Origin: Candidatus Obscuribacterales bacterium
GTDB lineage: Bacteria; Cyanobacteriota; Vampirovibrionia; Obscuribacterales; Obscuribacteraceae
Length of the DNA stretch: 40,295 nucleotides
Assembly: GCA_021732565.1 (NCBI GenBank)
Contig: JAKFUT010000077.1
Span: 1-40,295 of the forward strand
Direction of reading: 5' to 3'
Part shown: positions 32,601-40,295 of the stretch, piece after piece
Numbering within the stretch: the first letter of the stretch is position 1
How the letters are laid out: each line of letters starts with the position of its first letter
Made by a program: the position numbers and the translations under genes
Notes under the pieces: model-generated
Database searches by the model: none
What the model was told of the DNA's origin: nothing
What the model saw: only the letters and a program-made list of their open reading frames with translations

Positions 32601-35600
32601 CGTTTGCCTCAAACGGAAGCAATGGCGGTTCCATCACACTAAGCAATGCCGGAGGAGGTCTTGCTCTCAGCCGCAGTATAGTCAGCCCGGGAACTAGCGT
32701 TGCGCTCATTGCTAACGGTAGCATTACTACAGGAGCTTCGTCATCGATCAACACATCCTCCTCAACCACCAATGGAGGCAACATTATGTTGGTCACCGGC
32801 GTGCAGTTGAGTGCGTCCATTGATGCCGTGCGAGTCACTGGAGTTGCTGCCGGAGGAAACATTGATCTCACAGCCGGTGCCGGTATTACAGGTTTGAACT
32901 CCACGAGTTCTGCAGCAAATAGTAATGGCGGCGACATAACTTTGATTGCAATGGGTGGTACTTCAGTAGGAAAGATATCGATTCCTAGCGCAGTAACTGT
33001 TAGTTCTCGCGGAGCGGGAACCGGGTCTAATGGCAATGTCACCATGTTCGCCGGAGACACCACGATAGGCGACACTGCTCTTGGCGGTGGCTTCAGGGTT
33101 ACAACCAGTGGTGGCACCGGAGGCAACGGCAACATTTTGCTTGCGGCAGCGACACCAGAGATTCTATGCGTTGGGTGCTCGCCGTTCGGGGTTACCATCA
33201 GTAAGGGAAATACAGCCCTACCTGCAGGCATTTTTGTTGGTGGCGCTCTACAAGGGACCGCCATTAACATAGGCACTCTGACAACAAGTAATAGCCTCAA
33301 TCAGATTTATACTTCGGGCAACATCACGTTTGCGCCCGGTAGTAGCGTTTCTGGCTGCAGTGCTTGCACCGTTGTCGGAGGTAGCGCTGGTTCCACCGTC
33401 ACAAATCCTCCACCAGGCATCACAATTCAGACTGACACCAATGTCAGTGTTCCGGCTGCCTTGGCCGGAGCCAATGTGGCTAACATCACAATTCGATCTA
33501 TCTCCAATGGCAACATCACGGTCGACAACGTATTAAGCAATGCTGTGTCCAGTACGTTCATTGCCAGTGGTTCTGGCACGATCACGACAACCGGTGGAAT
33601 CGTAATCTCCTCGCCAATCATCACGCTGGCCTCGGGCTCAGGGGATATCAATGTGCAACTTGTGGGCTCTTCCAGCGTTACATCGAATACGGTAGCCAGC
33701 AGCACTCTCCATGCAATTGCCGGAAATATTAGTCTTGGTGCGGCAAATGTGGGTGGCACATATTCTGTAGATGTTGGCGGAAACATCACCACTACGGGGG
33801 CAATTAGAGCCGGGCAGATAAATTTTCAATCAACTTCTGGCACAGGTTCAATTGCGATTGGCGCAGATCTTACCGGCACTACGAGTATTACTCTGGCGAC
33901 AGCCGGTTCCGGTACAATTACGACACCAGCACGTGTTATCGAGGGCGTGATTCTACCTCGAGGAGGTCCTAAAGAAGGCGGCACGGTAAATCAGGCTGGC
34001 ACTTTTGCATATGCCGCCGGAAGTTCTAATTTTGCGCACGGCATTTTGGTAGTCATCAACACATCATCTAATGCTGTGGTAGACACCATTCCGGTGGAAG
34101 GGATTCCACAAGCAGTGGCAGTGAATCCTGCAGGTACTCTTGTCTATGTTGTTAGCGGCGATAAAGACCTGGTATCAGTGATTGATACTGCCACTCACTC
34201 TGTTGTAGCTAAGATAGCAGTAGGCAATTCTCCCCAAACGATAGCAATGAATGCGACGGGCACCCGTGCCTATGTCTCCAATTATTTTAGCGACAATGTA
34301 TCTGTTATTGACACGGCAACCAATACGGTGGTCGCTACGATTCCTGTTGGCACTTCCCCTTACGGAGTCGCAATCAATCCCGCAGGCACCCTGGCCTACG
34401 TTGCCAACTCAGGTAACAATCGTATATCTGTCATTAATACCACGACAAACTCTGTTGTGGCCACAATAGTAGTTCCTGTAGGGTCATCTCCCGCCGAATT
34501 AGCAGTTAACCCCAACGGAATGTATGTCTATGTCACTAATTCTGGCAGTAATTCTGTCTCGGTAATTGATACTGCTAGCAACACGGTTATAGGAACGGTA
34601 CCAATTGGTGCTCACACAAAAAACATAGCGGTTGATCCTACCGGCACCCTTGCCTATGTGGTCAATACGAGTGGCTCAATCAAGATTATAAACACTTCTA
34701 CAAATGCCATTATTTCCACCCTGCCATCACTTGGTACTCCTTATCCGAATCAAGGAAACTTTCTCAATTTTGTGGGAAATAATCTCACATCGTATTCCAC
34801 TAATGCACTCGATAATACCGTTGCAGTCATCCAAACGCCTGCAATAATTGCACCAATTGTTGCTCTTGCATCAGGTTCCGGAGATTTAAGTGTTACCCTG
34901 GCAGGTAGCGTTGGTCTCACGGCCACCACCAATGGTAATGTCAACATTACTTCCGCCGGTGCACTGACTCTCGGTGCGTCGCATGCGGGTGGACATTTCA
35001 CCGCAGGTTCCTTAAGTTCTATCACAACGGACGGATCGATCTCCGCCAGCAGTATTACTCTACAGACCACGGGTGGAACTGGTGGCATTACCCTTAACGC
35101 TAGCCTGGTTGGTACCACAAGTACAACACTGAGTTCCACCGGTAACATAGTTTCAGACCTTTCCACGGCAATTACAAGTCCGAGTGCGTCACTAACTGCA
35201 ATCGGCGGCAATATTGGTGGGAATGCAGCGGCCACAAATCTGATGTCGTTAGACGTTGGGGCATTGACACTCAATGCAGGAAACAACGTTTCAATTGCCG
35301 ATACGTCAACAGCTGTCACTATCGCGGCACCGTCCGCCGCTGGCAACACATTCAATCTGCAGACTGGTAACCTTACAAGTAATCTCACTTCGAGCGCCAA
35401 AGGAACTATTACAGCTAATGCTATTGTTCTGAATTCAAATCAGGGATTTAGTTTCCTGACCGATATCCAGGGCTCTTCTTCGATAAGTATAAGTGCTGGT
35501 AGTAATATCAATAATGGTGACTTTGCTACGAAGGCGAGTTTTACTACCAGTTCTCTAATTCTGTCTGCTGGCGGCTCCATCGGCAACACTGGTGCTCTTA

Positions 35601-38600
35601 ATACTGCAGCTGGAACTCTCTCCGCTACTGCCACCGGTAATATTGCGATTGTCAATAATGGCACACTCAACCTGACGACCAGCGCAGCAGGCGGCGATCT
35701 TGCGATTACCGCATCCTTACTTGATATCGCAGGACCCGTCGCTGGAACGAGCATCAGCCTTACCAGTGGTGGCGGAATATCATTACTGACCAGTGCTGCT
35801 ACCGTTACGGCCGACACTTCTGCGACCCTCAAAGGTACGAGCATCATTGGTACTGGCAAAATTACAGCAGACAGCATCGTGCTAAACGCGACTGCGGGCG
35901 ATATTGGTCCGATATTCACAGACAGCCATAGTCTAACGGCAACGGCAACTGGCGCCATCACGATCACGAACACTGGCTCTTTTCTCGGTCTCTCTGCTAC
36001 CGCAGGCGGTGCGCTCATCGTCTACAGCGATACAATTACCATTGCTAATGGAAAGACAATTCAGGGTTCTACAGTAAGCCTCAATGGATTGACTACCAAT
36101 GGTAGCTTTGGTGATGGCACAAATATGGTGCTTAGCAATTCGGGAGTAATCCGTTCGACGGCCGACTGTATCTCTTTGTCCACTGCGTCAGGGCAGGATT
36201 TGACGATTACGGGTGATGGCAACGGGTCGTTCGTTACCCCGGGAAGTAAGTCCATCAATATCTCAGCGACGGATAACGCGTCAAATCGGCACCCCGGCAT
36301 AATTCTAGGACCAGGGGACCAGACATTTCTGCTCGGCAGTATAGATGGTGGCCAGGTGAATATAACTGCCGATGGTGGTATCGAATCTGCCGTAACCATC
36401 CAACCTGGTGTGACTTATGATTTCCCGGACAATGCTACTCACGTTACCCTGTCTGTTGGTAAATTTTTCGGAGATCCGTCTCAATTCAATGTTCATTCGG
36501 CATTACATCCAAATCCGAATTCCACTCTGACTATTAAGTTTCCATTCCCTGTTGGCACAATTGCAAATAGTACTGGACCGATTGATTTGAGCCAGCTCAG
36601 CAATTTGACCTTTGCCGGGCAAAATCTTGCAATTTTGTCAGCCACCGACATCATTAATGGCTCAGGCACACCGCTAACCATTAAGTTATCCGGCGGTGCA
36701 AGCGCAGGCAATCTGGTGTTGATTGCCGGATTCGACTTCAGTCCATCAACAAATGGACTAACTGTCGGACCCGATGGCACGCCATACACCTTAGCCGGAG
36801 TCACAGCTGGCGGGTCTATCAAGCTCGGTACCGTCAACATCAATACTGCAGCTAGTGCTGTCGGTGGAGATGTACTGGCCGTTGCAAGTAAGGGTTCAGT
36901 CAGCAGCGGCTCAATAACGCTTGGTACTGTAACAACTGCAGGTGCCGAAAAAGGCGGTTCTGTCACCATAATTGGTAATGGAATCGGCATAGCGGAGTTA
37001 AATACAACGGCGGGAACGCTAAGTGCTTCCGGTGCAGTGAGCCTTCTTTCCACTGCGTCCGTCGAATTGTCGAACCCCGGCGGAACTCAAGTGATCCAGG
37101 GAGTGTTGACCGGTGGAACGTTTTTGCCGGGAGTGGCAAGCGGATCCGTTGCGGTAGGGAATGAAATAAATGCCGGAAAAGGCCTCGTTACGCTCCAAGG
37201 CACCAGCATTTCGGCAGGGGGCCTGGTCTCGGCTGATTACCTGACACTGACTGCTAATGGCGGAAACATTAACCTTAATACCGCAACTTCAGTCTTTAAG
37301 GTAACCCAAAGCGGTGCTGGCAGCGTTATTTTAACCGACTCGGTGGCTCTAACATCGACTGACGTATCCACCGCCGGTTCAGGCGGCTTCTTCTTCACAA
37401 GCACCGCTGGCGGTGCCAAAGCGATTAACATCACAGCAAAAATCACAACATCGGGACCACTGAGTTTAATTAGTTCCGATGCTGATGGTGGAATGGTTAT
37501 CTTAGGTAGTCTTACTGGAAGCTCCGTCTCATTAAATGCGAACGGCGCCGGAACAATTCAACAGACCGGAGGCCTTATCTCTGGCTCCTCTCTTACCTTG
37601 AGCGCCGGAAGTGGTGCGATTTCTATTATAGATACAAACGCCACTACAATTAGTTCTACATCAAACGGAAACATTGACATAACTAATTCCGCAACTGGTG
37701 GCTTAGTGTCACTGCTTGGAAGCAGCTCCAGTACAGGTACCCTTAATGTAAATCTCATTGGTGTGGCCGAATCGCTTCAAATAAATGCTCCTGTTTCGGG
37801 CGCAAGTATTTCTTTAACGGCAAAAGATGGGGGCATCTCTCAATTAAATTCCGGTTCCACCATAACGGGTGTTGATAGCGTTGTGCTTACCGCCGGAAAC
37901 GGATCTGTGGTTCTCCTTGGTAGCACGAAAGCTACTGCGCTCGGAACGGGCATTGTGTCAATTACTTCCTCGGCATTAATCATTGATTCTGGTCTGGCTT
38001 TCATCGCAGCAGATAATATCAACCTGAAGTCCACGGGTGGAAATGTAAACTTAGCGGCTGGTCTTACTCCCGTCACCAGTCTGACGTTAGATGGCAAAAC
38101 TGGCGTTAGCTCAACAGGTGTTCTCAATACTAATTCACTGACTGTCAGGGGTGGCACTGGCGCAATTTCGGTTATTGATACGAAGGCTAGTTCGATTACG
38201 GCTACAGCGACGGGCAACGTTGACATAACTGATTCCGCAACTAGTGGCTTAGTGTCACTGCTTGGAAGCAGCTCCAGTACAGGTACCCTTAATGTAAATC
38301 TCATTGGCGTGGCCGAATCGCTTCAAATAAATGCTCCTGTTTCGGGCGCAAGTATTTCTTTGACAGCGAAGGACGGGGGCATCTCTCAATTAAATTCAGG
38401 TTGCACCATTACTGGTGTCAATAGCGTGGCGCTTACTGCCGGAAACGGATCTGTGATTCTCATTGGTAACACGAAATCTACCGCGCCTGCCACGGGTCTC
38501 GTGTCAATTATTGCCTCGGCTTCAATTACGGATTCTGGATTAGCTTTTATCACAGCTGACAATATCTCGCTGAAGTCCACCGGTTCAAATGTGAACCTTA

Positions 38601-40295
38601 TTGCTGGTCTCACTGCCACAGCGAGCATAACTTTAGACGGGAAAACGGGGATTAGCTCAACAGGTCTCATTAATACCAATGCACTTACGCTAAAAGGTGG
38701 CACCGGAGCGATTTCTGTAATTGATACCAAGGCTACTTCAATTTTGGCTACCTCAACTGGCAACATTGATGTGACCGATTCAGCGTCTGGTGGTCTAGTA
38801 TCGTTGCTCGGAAGCAGCTCGACTAACGGCAGCTTGACTCTCAGTCTTAGTGGAACCGGTGAATCTCTTAGAGTAAGTGGTCCTATATCTGGAAAAAGCA
38901 TCGCTCTAACAGCGAAAGACGGCGGAATCTCTCAATTAAATTCAAGTGCCACAATAACGGCTCTTAATGACGTTGCGCTTACTGCTGGTAACGGAGTGGT
39001 AGCCTTGATTGGCACTACCAAAGCCACCTCAAAAATTACGGGATTGGTATCACTTACCGCCTCGGGATTAATAACCGATTCCGGTTTAGGATTTATTTCC
39101 GCAGACAACATCAAGCTGAGATCAACAGGTTTACGAATTGATTTATCAGCAGCGCTTGTGGCCACAGTTTCCCTAAACCTTGATGGCAGTATTGGAGTTT
39201 ATTCAAACGGAAAATCCTTGAGTACGACAACTCTTACGATCAATGGTGGTATAGGCAGTGTTGATGTTAGCACCAATGCAACCTCGCTCACCGCCACCGC
39301 AAATGGCTCCGTTACCATTAGCGATACGGCATTGTCAGGGCCGGTATCACTCAATAGCAGCAGCTCGACCACAGGCAGTTTCCAAGTTACCAGTTCTACG
39401 TCTCTTAACGTAAACGGCGCTCTCAGCGGTGCCAGCGTGATACTCACGTCCAGCTCTGGAAGTATTACTCAAGTAAGTGGTGCCACTATAACAGCAGCTG
39501 ACAGTGTCAGACTCACTGCCAGTGGTGGCACTGTTACTCTTGCGGCCACAACCACTGCAACAAAACCAAGTACTGGGCTGGTTTCCATGGTTTCTTCCGG
39601 TTGGATTTCAGGCGACGGCATCGCGAATATTGCCGCTGACAACATTAGCCTTACGTCAACGAACCTCGGGGTGAGCCTAACAACGCCGGTATCCGCTCCA
39701 GTGTCGCTTATTTTGGATGGGCAAACGGAAATCCACTCAACCATGTTGCTCAACACTCCTTCCCTTATAGTACGCAGTGGGGGAGCGATTGAAATCTCAA
39801 GCACGAATGCAAGCAACGCTGTCTTCAGCACCACGAACAGTGTCAACATCACCAATATTGGTAGTGTCATCTTTGGAGCATCGAATGGTGGTGCGGTGAC
39901 GCTCACTTCTGCCGGTTCGCTTACTGTTGCCGGTACAGTGAGTGCAGTCGGCTCCCTGACAGTTAAGGCTCCAACCTTCAACGTGAATGGGGACATTCAA
40001 GTCTCCATCGCAAGCGCGGGATCGGGATCGGGGTCCACGTCGGCGTCGGGCATACCCTCTGGCGTTTTTTCGAGCAATCCCATTGCGCCAGGTTCTCTTA
40101 ACGTTTACGCTACAACCATTAATGTCGGCGCTGCCAAAACTGTCTCAGCAGCGGAGATTGTACTGAATACACCGTCAAATTCGGCACTGAACATAGCCAA
40201 CTCAGGCACATTAATTTCAATAGGCAGCATAACTGCGAACAGTTGGGTGGGCTTTGATCTCAACGTGAGTGGTGGTGGGCTCATGAGCGCAGGAA
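29681..40295 (+). CDS. Giant exported beta-helix/YVTN-propeller repeat protein (adhesin-like), 3' end outside window
   Basis: A single frame beginning at ATG 29681 (or ATG 29675) stays open in every place I translated, up to the window end: more than 3,500 codons without a stop. GGGAGG precedes it; the second ATG has the better spacing of about nine bases. Residues ~15-40 (NKRVTICAIVLVVFASQLIQ) form an export signal or anchor. The next ~150 residues (LLTPAQNVALWQSVAGNQHL, LIDNVGAAIGGTAKVNSS) resemble a degenerate filamentous-haemagglutinin secretion domain. Then come Gly/Ser/Thr/Asn-rich beta-helix repeats. YVTN/YncE beta-propeller repeats lie at about 33990-34830 (residues ~1436-1716; AYVSNYFSDNVSVIDTATNT). 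More beta-helix follows, with 182-residue tandem repeats from about 37677. It should be a very large cell-surface or secreted adhesin. The terminal anchoring domain is not visible. Confidence 0.88.
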   Translation, partial: MDFSPCQGPEKTQDLFNKRVTICAIVLVVFASQLIQLEALGTEVSPSIPSQNSADGGSTTVSNSSPARNLDLSATQATVSAVKTGSILVGGQLDATGAITGGSAMTVGVGQLLTPAQNVALWQSVAGNQHLLIDNVGAAIGGTAKVNSSWAANLSSLVVPTGVTVATIGFDSNNPLNVAGASNILGSVFALQNMAGMTATMNFGSNLNIAAGGLLSGNLPTPLPGLNLANVYGSQNMLLNVLGNFTNNGTVTIPGNLDLNVAGTFANTSLSGIAGSAATLAAQNINITSGSGIIINSGLMTALDSINIQTMSSITDLTIHNTGGVIQALNAINARDANFAGNSNVVLTGGDFLSRELNLFSGPGLVDVNIGQVSGMVNICAGATHVVAASDVLSVGRIQLSGDPSFYNTAGSVMLNLPLMIQGAGTRADLAVIASTDITATGTGNLDVSSSTMPGGNILLLAGAQFTSSPPSVGQQNNDFSGSILTIAGASSTGGKIDLTGATIGSITSSSTANDGGNITIVALNGSSAPGAGAGTIALGSSTSITSTGKSGISFTNGDVTIIAGATSAVPIAAISIGSITTFTAGGATSGGKITIATATPTITSFQLTDKADGSVTGTATPPIFVGTIQQNSSVSTRALIAGAAASASDQVNVLAGGNVQITGSVSGSQINIASNSANSFTILNTGSAMNGVVGAITAFPGVGGGSITLSNAGGGISLGRSLNNSGTNLSFLANGDIKTIGGSTISIDTSSASVGGSITMVAGAQLTAALNAVHITATGSGGNIDLSSGSGISSLNASNGGAGSNVGNIMLVAFGGGGIGKISIPAAVTVTTSGKGAGTNGNVTMIAGDTIASDVAIGGGFAVTTSGGSGVGGNILIAAATPSIINGSVVSALEPLNVDFGVGQANASVSIGPLNAALSSVAAADVSVLAGGKTQIAGNVAGRNIDIASNSATAFALTSTGPSDNGIVGAISAFASNGSNGGSITLSNAGGGLALSRSIVSPGTSVALIANGSITTGASSSINTSSSTTNGGNIMLVTGVQLSASIDAVRVTGVAAGGNIDLTAGAGITGLNSTSSAANSNGGDITLIAMGGTSVGKISIPSAVTVSSRGAGTGSNGNVTMFAGDTTIGDTALGGGFRVTTSGGTGGNGNILLAAATPEILCVGCSPFGVTISKGNTALPAGIFVGGALQGTAINIGTLTTSNSLNQIYTSGNITFAPGSSVSGCSACTVVGGSAGSTVTNPPPGITIQTDTNVSVPAALAGANVANITIRSISNGNITVDNVLSNAVSSTFIASGSGTITTTGGIVISSPIITLASGSGDINVQLVGSSSVTSNTVASSTLHAIAGNISLGAANVGGTYSVDVGGNITTTGAIRAGQINFQSTSGTGSIAIGADLTGTTSITLATAGSGTITTPARVIEGVILPRGGPKEGGTVNQAGTFAYAAGSSNFAHGILVVINTSSNAVVDTIPVEGIPQAVAVNPAGTLVYVVSGDKDLVSVIDTATHSVVAKIAVGNSPQTIAMNATGTRAYVSNYFSDNVSVIDTATNTVVATIPVGTSPYGVAINPAGTLAYVANSGNNRISVINTTTNSVVATIVVPVGSSPAELAVNPNGMYVYVTNSGSNSVSVIDTASNTVIGTVPIGAHTKNIAVDPTGTLAYVVNTSGSIKIINTSTNAIISTLPSLGTPYPNQGNFLNFVGNNLTSYSTNALDNTVAVIQTPAIIAPIVALASGSGDLSVTLAGSVGLTATTNGNVNITSAGALTLGASHAGGHFTAGSLSSITTDGSISASSITLQTTGGTGGITLNASLVGTTSTTLSSTGNIVSDLSTAITSPSASLTAIGGNIGGNAAATNLMSLDVGALTLNAGNNVSIADTSTAVTIAAPSAAGNTFNLQTGNLTSNLTSSAKGTITANAIVLNSNQGFSFLTDIQGSSSISISAGSNINNGDFATKASFTTSSLILSAGGSIGNTGALNTAAGTLSATATGNIAIVNNGTLNLTTSAAGGDLAITASLLDIAGPVAGTSISLTSGGGISLLTSAATVTADTSATLKGTSIIGTGKITADSIVLNATAGDIGPIFTDSHSLTATATGAITITNTGSFLGLSATAGGALIVYSDTITIANGKTIQGSTVSLNGLTTNGSFGDGTNMVLSNSGVIRSTADCISLSTASGQDLTITGDGNGSFVTPGSKSINISATDNASNRHPGIILGPGDQTFLLGSIDGGQVNITADGGIESAVTIQPGVTYDFPDNATHVTLSVGKFFGDPSQFNVHSALHPNPNSTLTIKFPFPVGTIANSTGPIDLSQLSNLTFAGQNLAILSATDIINGSGTPLTIKLSGGASAGNLVLIAGFDFSPSTNGLTVGPDGTPYTLAGVTAGGSIKLGTVNINTAASAVGGDVLAVASKGSVSSGSITLGTVTTAGAEKGGSVTIIGNGIGIAELNTTAGTLSASGAVSLLSTASVELSNPGGTQVIQGVLTGGTFLPGVASGSVAVGNEINAGKGLVTLQGTSISAGGLVSADYLTLTANGGNINLNTATSVFKVTQSGAGSVILTDSVALTSTDVSTAGSGGFFFTSTAGGAKAINITAKITTSGPLSLISSDADGGMVILGSLTGSSVSLNANGAGTIQQTGGLISGSSLTLSAGSGAISIIDTNATTISSTSNGNIDITNSATGGLVSLLGSSSSTGTLNVNLIGVAESLQINAPVSGASISLTAKDGGISQLNSGSTITGVDSVVLTAGNGSVVLLGSTKATALGTGIVSITSSALIIDSGLAFIAADNINLKSTGGNVNLAAGLTPVTSLTLDGKTGVSSTGVLNTNSLTVRGGTGAISVIDTKASSITATATGNVDITDSATSGLVSLLGSSSSTGTLNVNLIGVAESLQINAPVSGASISLTAKDGGISQLNSGCTITGVNSVALTAGNGSVILIGNTKSTAPATGLVSIIASASITDSGLAFITADNISLKSTGSNVNLIAGLTATASITLDGKTGISSTGLINTNALTLKGGTGAISVIDTKATSILATSTGNIDVTDSASGGLVSLLGSSSTNGSLTLSLSGTGESLRVSGPISGKSIALTAKDGGISQLNSSATITALNDVALTAGNGVVALIGTTKATSKITGLVSLTASGLITDSGLGFISADNIKLRSTGLRIDLSAALVATVSLNLDGSIGVYSNGKSLSTTTLTINGGIGSVDVSTNATSLTATANGSVTISDTALSGPVSLNSSSSTTGSFQVTSSTSLNVNGALSGASVILTSSSGSITQVSGATITAADSVRLTASGGTVTLAATTTATKPSTGLVSMVSSGWISGDGIANIAADNISLTSTNLGVSLTTPVSAPVSLILDGQTEIHSTMLLNTPSLIVRSGGAIEISSTNASNAVFSTTNSVNITNIGSVIFGASNGGAVTLTSAGSLTVAGTVSAVGSLTVKAPTFNVNGDIQVSIASAGSGSGSTSASGIPSGVFSSNPIAPGSLNVYATTINVGAAKTVSAAEIVLNTPSNSALNIANSGTLISIGSITANSWVGFDLNVSGGGLMSAG
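31693..33170 (+). repeat. Two ~825-bp tandem repeats inside the giant gene
   Basis: The unit beginning INIASNSANSFTILNTGSA (about 31693) recurs at about 32519 (DIASNSATAFALTSTGPS), roughly 825 bases (275 residues) later. Shared landmarks in order are GSITLSNAGGG, GNIDL, VGKISIP or IGKISIP, GNVTMIAGDT or GNVTMFAGDT, and GGGFxVTTSGG. A more diverged relative precedes it from about 30960. Confidence 0.75.
37677..39850 (+). repeat. 546-bp (182-residue) tandem repeats inside the giant gene, about four copies
   Basis: The segment starting near 37677 (DITNSATGGLVSLLGSSSS) repeats near 38223, near 38769 and, more diverged, near 39310, each step about 546 bases. Copies 1 and 2 are almost identical over roughly 140 bases from their starts. 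Copy 3 differs more and copy 4 most. The frame is kept in all copies. Confidence 0.85.

Noticed and set aside
37677..39850. CRISPR-like or satellite interpretation of the regular repeats
   Set aside because: Units are 546 bases, stay in frame and encode a continuous protein, so they are coding repeats.
30017..40000. Many minus-strand ORFs opposite the giant gene (for example 30898-31488, 31630-32481, 32485-33300, 34750-35400, 38386-38901)
   Set aside because: They are Pro/Val/Ala/Leu-rich antisense shadows of Gly/Ser/Thr/Asn codons, repeat with the same period as the plus-strand gene, and have no ribosome sites or domains.

Overview
The window looks like a chromosomal stretch of a free-living bacterium. 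It has complete beta-oxidation genes, many orphan hypothetical proteins with hydrophilic repeat tails, and the start of a giant surface protein with YVTN propeller and beta-helix repeats. The overall flavour recalls Candidatus Obscuribacterales (Melainabacteria/Vampirovibrionia, Cyanobacteriota). That assignment is an inference from protein style, because no marker gene is present.

Layout. 1-213 is the tail of an incomplete gene. 371-1290 (-) is a frameshifted Rpn/PD-(D/E)XK nuclease remnant. 1343-2138 (-) is a HigB/HigA toxin-antitoxin operon with two matching operator palindromes. 2314-5284 (-) holds two orphan proteins, one with an N-terminal cysteine-cluster domain. 5898-9290 (+) is a fadA-fadB beta-oxidation operon closed by a strong terminator. 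9470-11503 (-) is a large protein with a papain-like Cys/His/Asp pattern. 11978-13045 (+) is an exported alpha/beta hydrolase. 13180-14660 is a scarred region with a serine-resolvase remnant, a decayed and an intact copy of an XRE antitoxin-type gene, and a 197-bp element with long inverted repeats.

14679-16730 (-) is the most interesting part. A DUF692/MNIO metalloenzyme gene is followed by a partner-protein gene with a C-terminal winged-helix-like segment, and then by a small gene missed by length-based ORF calling. That gene encodes a 57-residue peptide with a basic leader, a double-glycine motif and a Cys-Val-Pro-Cys core. This is the architecture of a RiPP (ribosomally made, post-translationally modified peptide) pathway. 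A 16-bp motif occurs upstream of both the enzyme operon and the peptide gene. Just beyond it lies a broken, duplicated piece of the 9470-11503 gene.

17136-20264 (+) has a membrane-anchored transglutaminase-like protein and a permuted-papain (YiiX-type) membrane protein. 20569-21322 (+) is a repeat protein. 21365-22148 (-) is weakly supported. 22469-24670 (+) fuses a trypsin-like protease to a zinc phospholipase C/S1-P1 nuclease domain, and is followed by a DUF3616 gene and a coupled mini-ORF. 26252-28447 (+) is a large protein with PDGT repeats. From about 29681 to the window end runs one giant open frame (more than 3,500 codons, incomplete at the 3' end). It has an N-terminal export segment, beta-helix repeats, an embedded YVTN beta-propeller and recent 182-residue tandem repeats. 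The minus-strand ORFs opposite it are artefacts.

No tRNA, rRNA, CRISPR array or complete insertion sequence was recognised.
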